Below, one piece after another: positions 6,268-6,758 of a stretch of 6,758 nt of DNA; within the stretch, counting starts at the first letter, position 1; the number at the start of each line of letters is the position of its first letter. The position numbers were made by a program, and so were the translations under genes. The notes beneath the pieces are model-generated. The model worked only from the letters and a program-made list of their open reading frames with translations. It was not told the DNA's origin and did not search any database. Source of the DNA: Bacteroidota bacterium (GTDB lineage Bacteria > Bacteroidota > Bacteroidia > Flavobacteriales > Flavobacteriaceae); NCBI GenBank assembly GCA_009937085.1, contig JAACDD010000182.1:1-6758 (forward strand), in the 5' to 3' direction.

Positions 6268-6666
6268 ATGGAAGTTAAGTGGTTAGACATACCAAGTATT
6301 AAAGATCCAAGAGGGAATTTAGCTGTTTTGGAAAACAGCAAACTTCCTTTTAAACCCAAACGTGTTTATTATTTATTTGATGTGCCAAGCGGTAGTGAAC
6401 GTGGTGGCCATGCACATAAAAATTTACTTCAACTTATTATTCCTTTAAGTGGAAGTTTTGAGTTGGTTTTAAAAGATGGTCAAAAACAAAAATCCGTAAC
6501 ACTTCACAATCCCACAAAAGGCGTACTTATTCCAACCATGGTTTGGCGTGAACTGCGTAATTTTTCGGCAGGTTCCGTTTGTTTGGTGCTAGCTTCTGAG
6601 GAATATGAGGAAGAAGACTATATTCGTGATTGGAATGAATTTATTTCCGCTACTTCGCAGCCTTAG
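6268..6666 (+). CDS. fdtA: dTDP-4-keto-6-deoxyglucose 3,4-ketoisomerase, FdtA/QdtA (WxcM-like cupin) family
   Basis: This small cytoplasmic cupin moves the keto group of dTDP-4-keto-6-deoxyglucose from C4 to C3, making the substrate for a 3-aminotransferase. The 132 residues match the size of single-domain FdtA. Diagnostic stretches are DPRGNLAVLE (13-22), KRVYYLFDVP (31-40), GGHAHKNLLQ (47-56), VLIPTMVWREL (86-96) and LASEEYEEEDYIRDWNEF (108-125). His48 and His50 line up with the catalytic His49 and His51 of Aneurinibacillus thermoaerophilus FdtA. Arg15 aligns with the Arg of FdtA (galacto product); as I recall, QdtA (gluco product) has Tyr there. The ATG lies 1 bp after the flippase stop, with an A/T-rich upstream region. 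The aminotransferase two genes before is the likely partner. The 3' end overlaps a convergent gene by 17 bp, leaving no room for a dedicated terminator. Confidence 0.9.
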   Translation: MEVKWLDIPSIKDPRGNLAVLENSKLPFKPKRVYYLFDVPSGSERGGHAHKNLLQLIIPLSGSFELVLKDGQKQKSVTLHNPTKGVLIPTMVWRELRNFSAGSVCLVLASEEYEEEDYIRDWNEFISATSQP

Positions 6667-6758
6667 TCCAAGTTTCAACATATTTTTCAGCAACTTGTTT
6701 TGCTTCATGATGATTTATAACAAAAGCTTTTGCGTTTTTTCCAATCCGCTCGATTTCA
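6650..6758 (-). CDS. Probable glycosyltransferase, C-terminal 35 codons only (continues beyond the right edge)
   Basis: The minus strand from the right edge has an open frame of 35 codons ending in TAG at 6650-6652. The peptide includes EIERIGKNAKAFVINHHEAK and ends KYVETWTKAAK. A pattern of ERIGKNAKAFV, a helix and an aromatic-rich terminal helix is common at the extreme C-terminus of GT-B fold (GT4-like) glycosyltransferases, where the last helix packs back on the N-terminal domain. It fits a gene working on the same glycan. The fragment is too short for a firm family call. Its coding nature is supported by the unbroken frame to the edge and the protein-like composition, while the other two minus-strand frames here look less plausible. 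It runs toward fdtA and overlaps it by 17 bp at the 3' ends. Confidence 0.6.
   Translation of the reverse strand, partial: EIERIGKNAKAFVINHHEAKQVAEKYVETWTKAAK

Noticed and set aside
1..6758. Mobile element, CRISPR array, phage or defence system
   Set aside because: No transposase, integrase, direct-repeat array, attachment-site duplication or nuclease-type gene was seen on either strand.

Overview
This window most likely comes from the chromosome of a Bacteroidota bacterium, probably class Flavobacteriia. The evidence is an AT-rich composition, intergenic -7 boxes of the Bacteroidota type (TAnnTTTG), a lack of clear Shine-Dalgarno sequences, and a tmRNA whose encoded tag reads GENNYALAA. A KDO-8-phosphate synthase and a Wzx-type flippase show that the cell is Gram-negative and makes a lipopolysaccharide-type surface glycan. 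No species can be named from the sequence alone.

Left part (1-1011, minus strand). The 5' part of the tmRNA gene ssrA (1-161, running off the left edge) lies 37 bp downstream of kdsA (199-1011). kdsA carries the Cys/His/Glu/Asp set of the metal-dependent class. An 81-bp divergent intergenic region follows, with one -7 box facing each way. The box facing kdsA is so close to the ATG that the transcript may be leaderless or nearly so.

Middle (1093-2898, plus strand). typA/bipA is a complete ribosome-associated translational GTPase with all five G motifs. Its stop codon lies in the loop of an 8-bp-stem hairpin, which is followed at once by a -7 box for the next operon.

Right part (2930-6666, plus strand). 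Four tightly packed genes form one operon: a GNAT/FemAB-like acyltransferase, a sugar aminotransferase of the FdtB/QdtB/VioA type, a WzxE-like lipid-linked oligosaccharide flippase, and an FdtA-type sugar 3,4-ketoisomerase. The first two junctions are 4-bp start/stop overlaps and the last has a 1-bp gap. FdtA followed by FdtB would turn dTDP-4-keto-6-deoxyglucose into a dTDP-3-amino-3,6-dideoxyhexose. The acyltransferase could modify that amino group or the finished glycan, and Wzx would flip the undecaprenyl-linked unit. The order acyltransferase - aminotransferase - flippase resembles wecD-wecE-wzxE of enterobacterial common antigen. The dTDP-sugar precursor genes rmlA and rmlB are not in the window.

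Right edge (6650-6758, minus strand). The last 35 codons of a convergent gene, probably a GT-B fold glycosyltransferase, overlap the 3' end of fdtA by 17 bp.

I see no transposon, CRISPR array, tRNA or defence gene. The window is a housekeeping block next to a surface-polysaccharide operon. The less routine parts are the amino-sugar module with its unassigned acyltransferase, the possible leaderless kdsA transcript, and the overlapping convergent gene ends.
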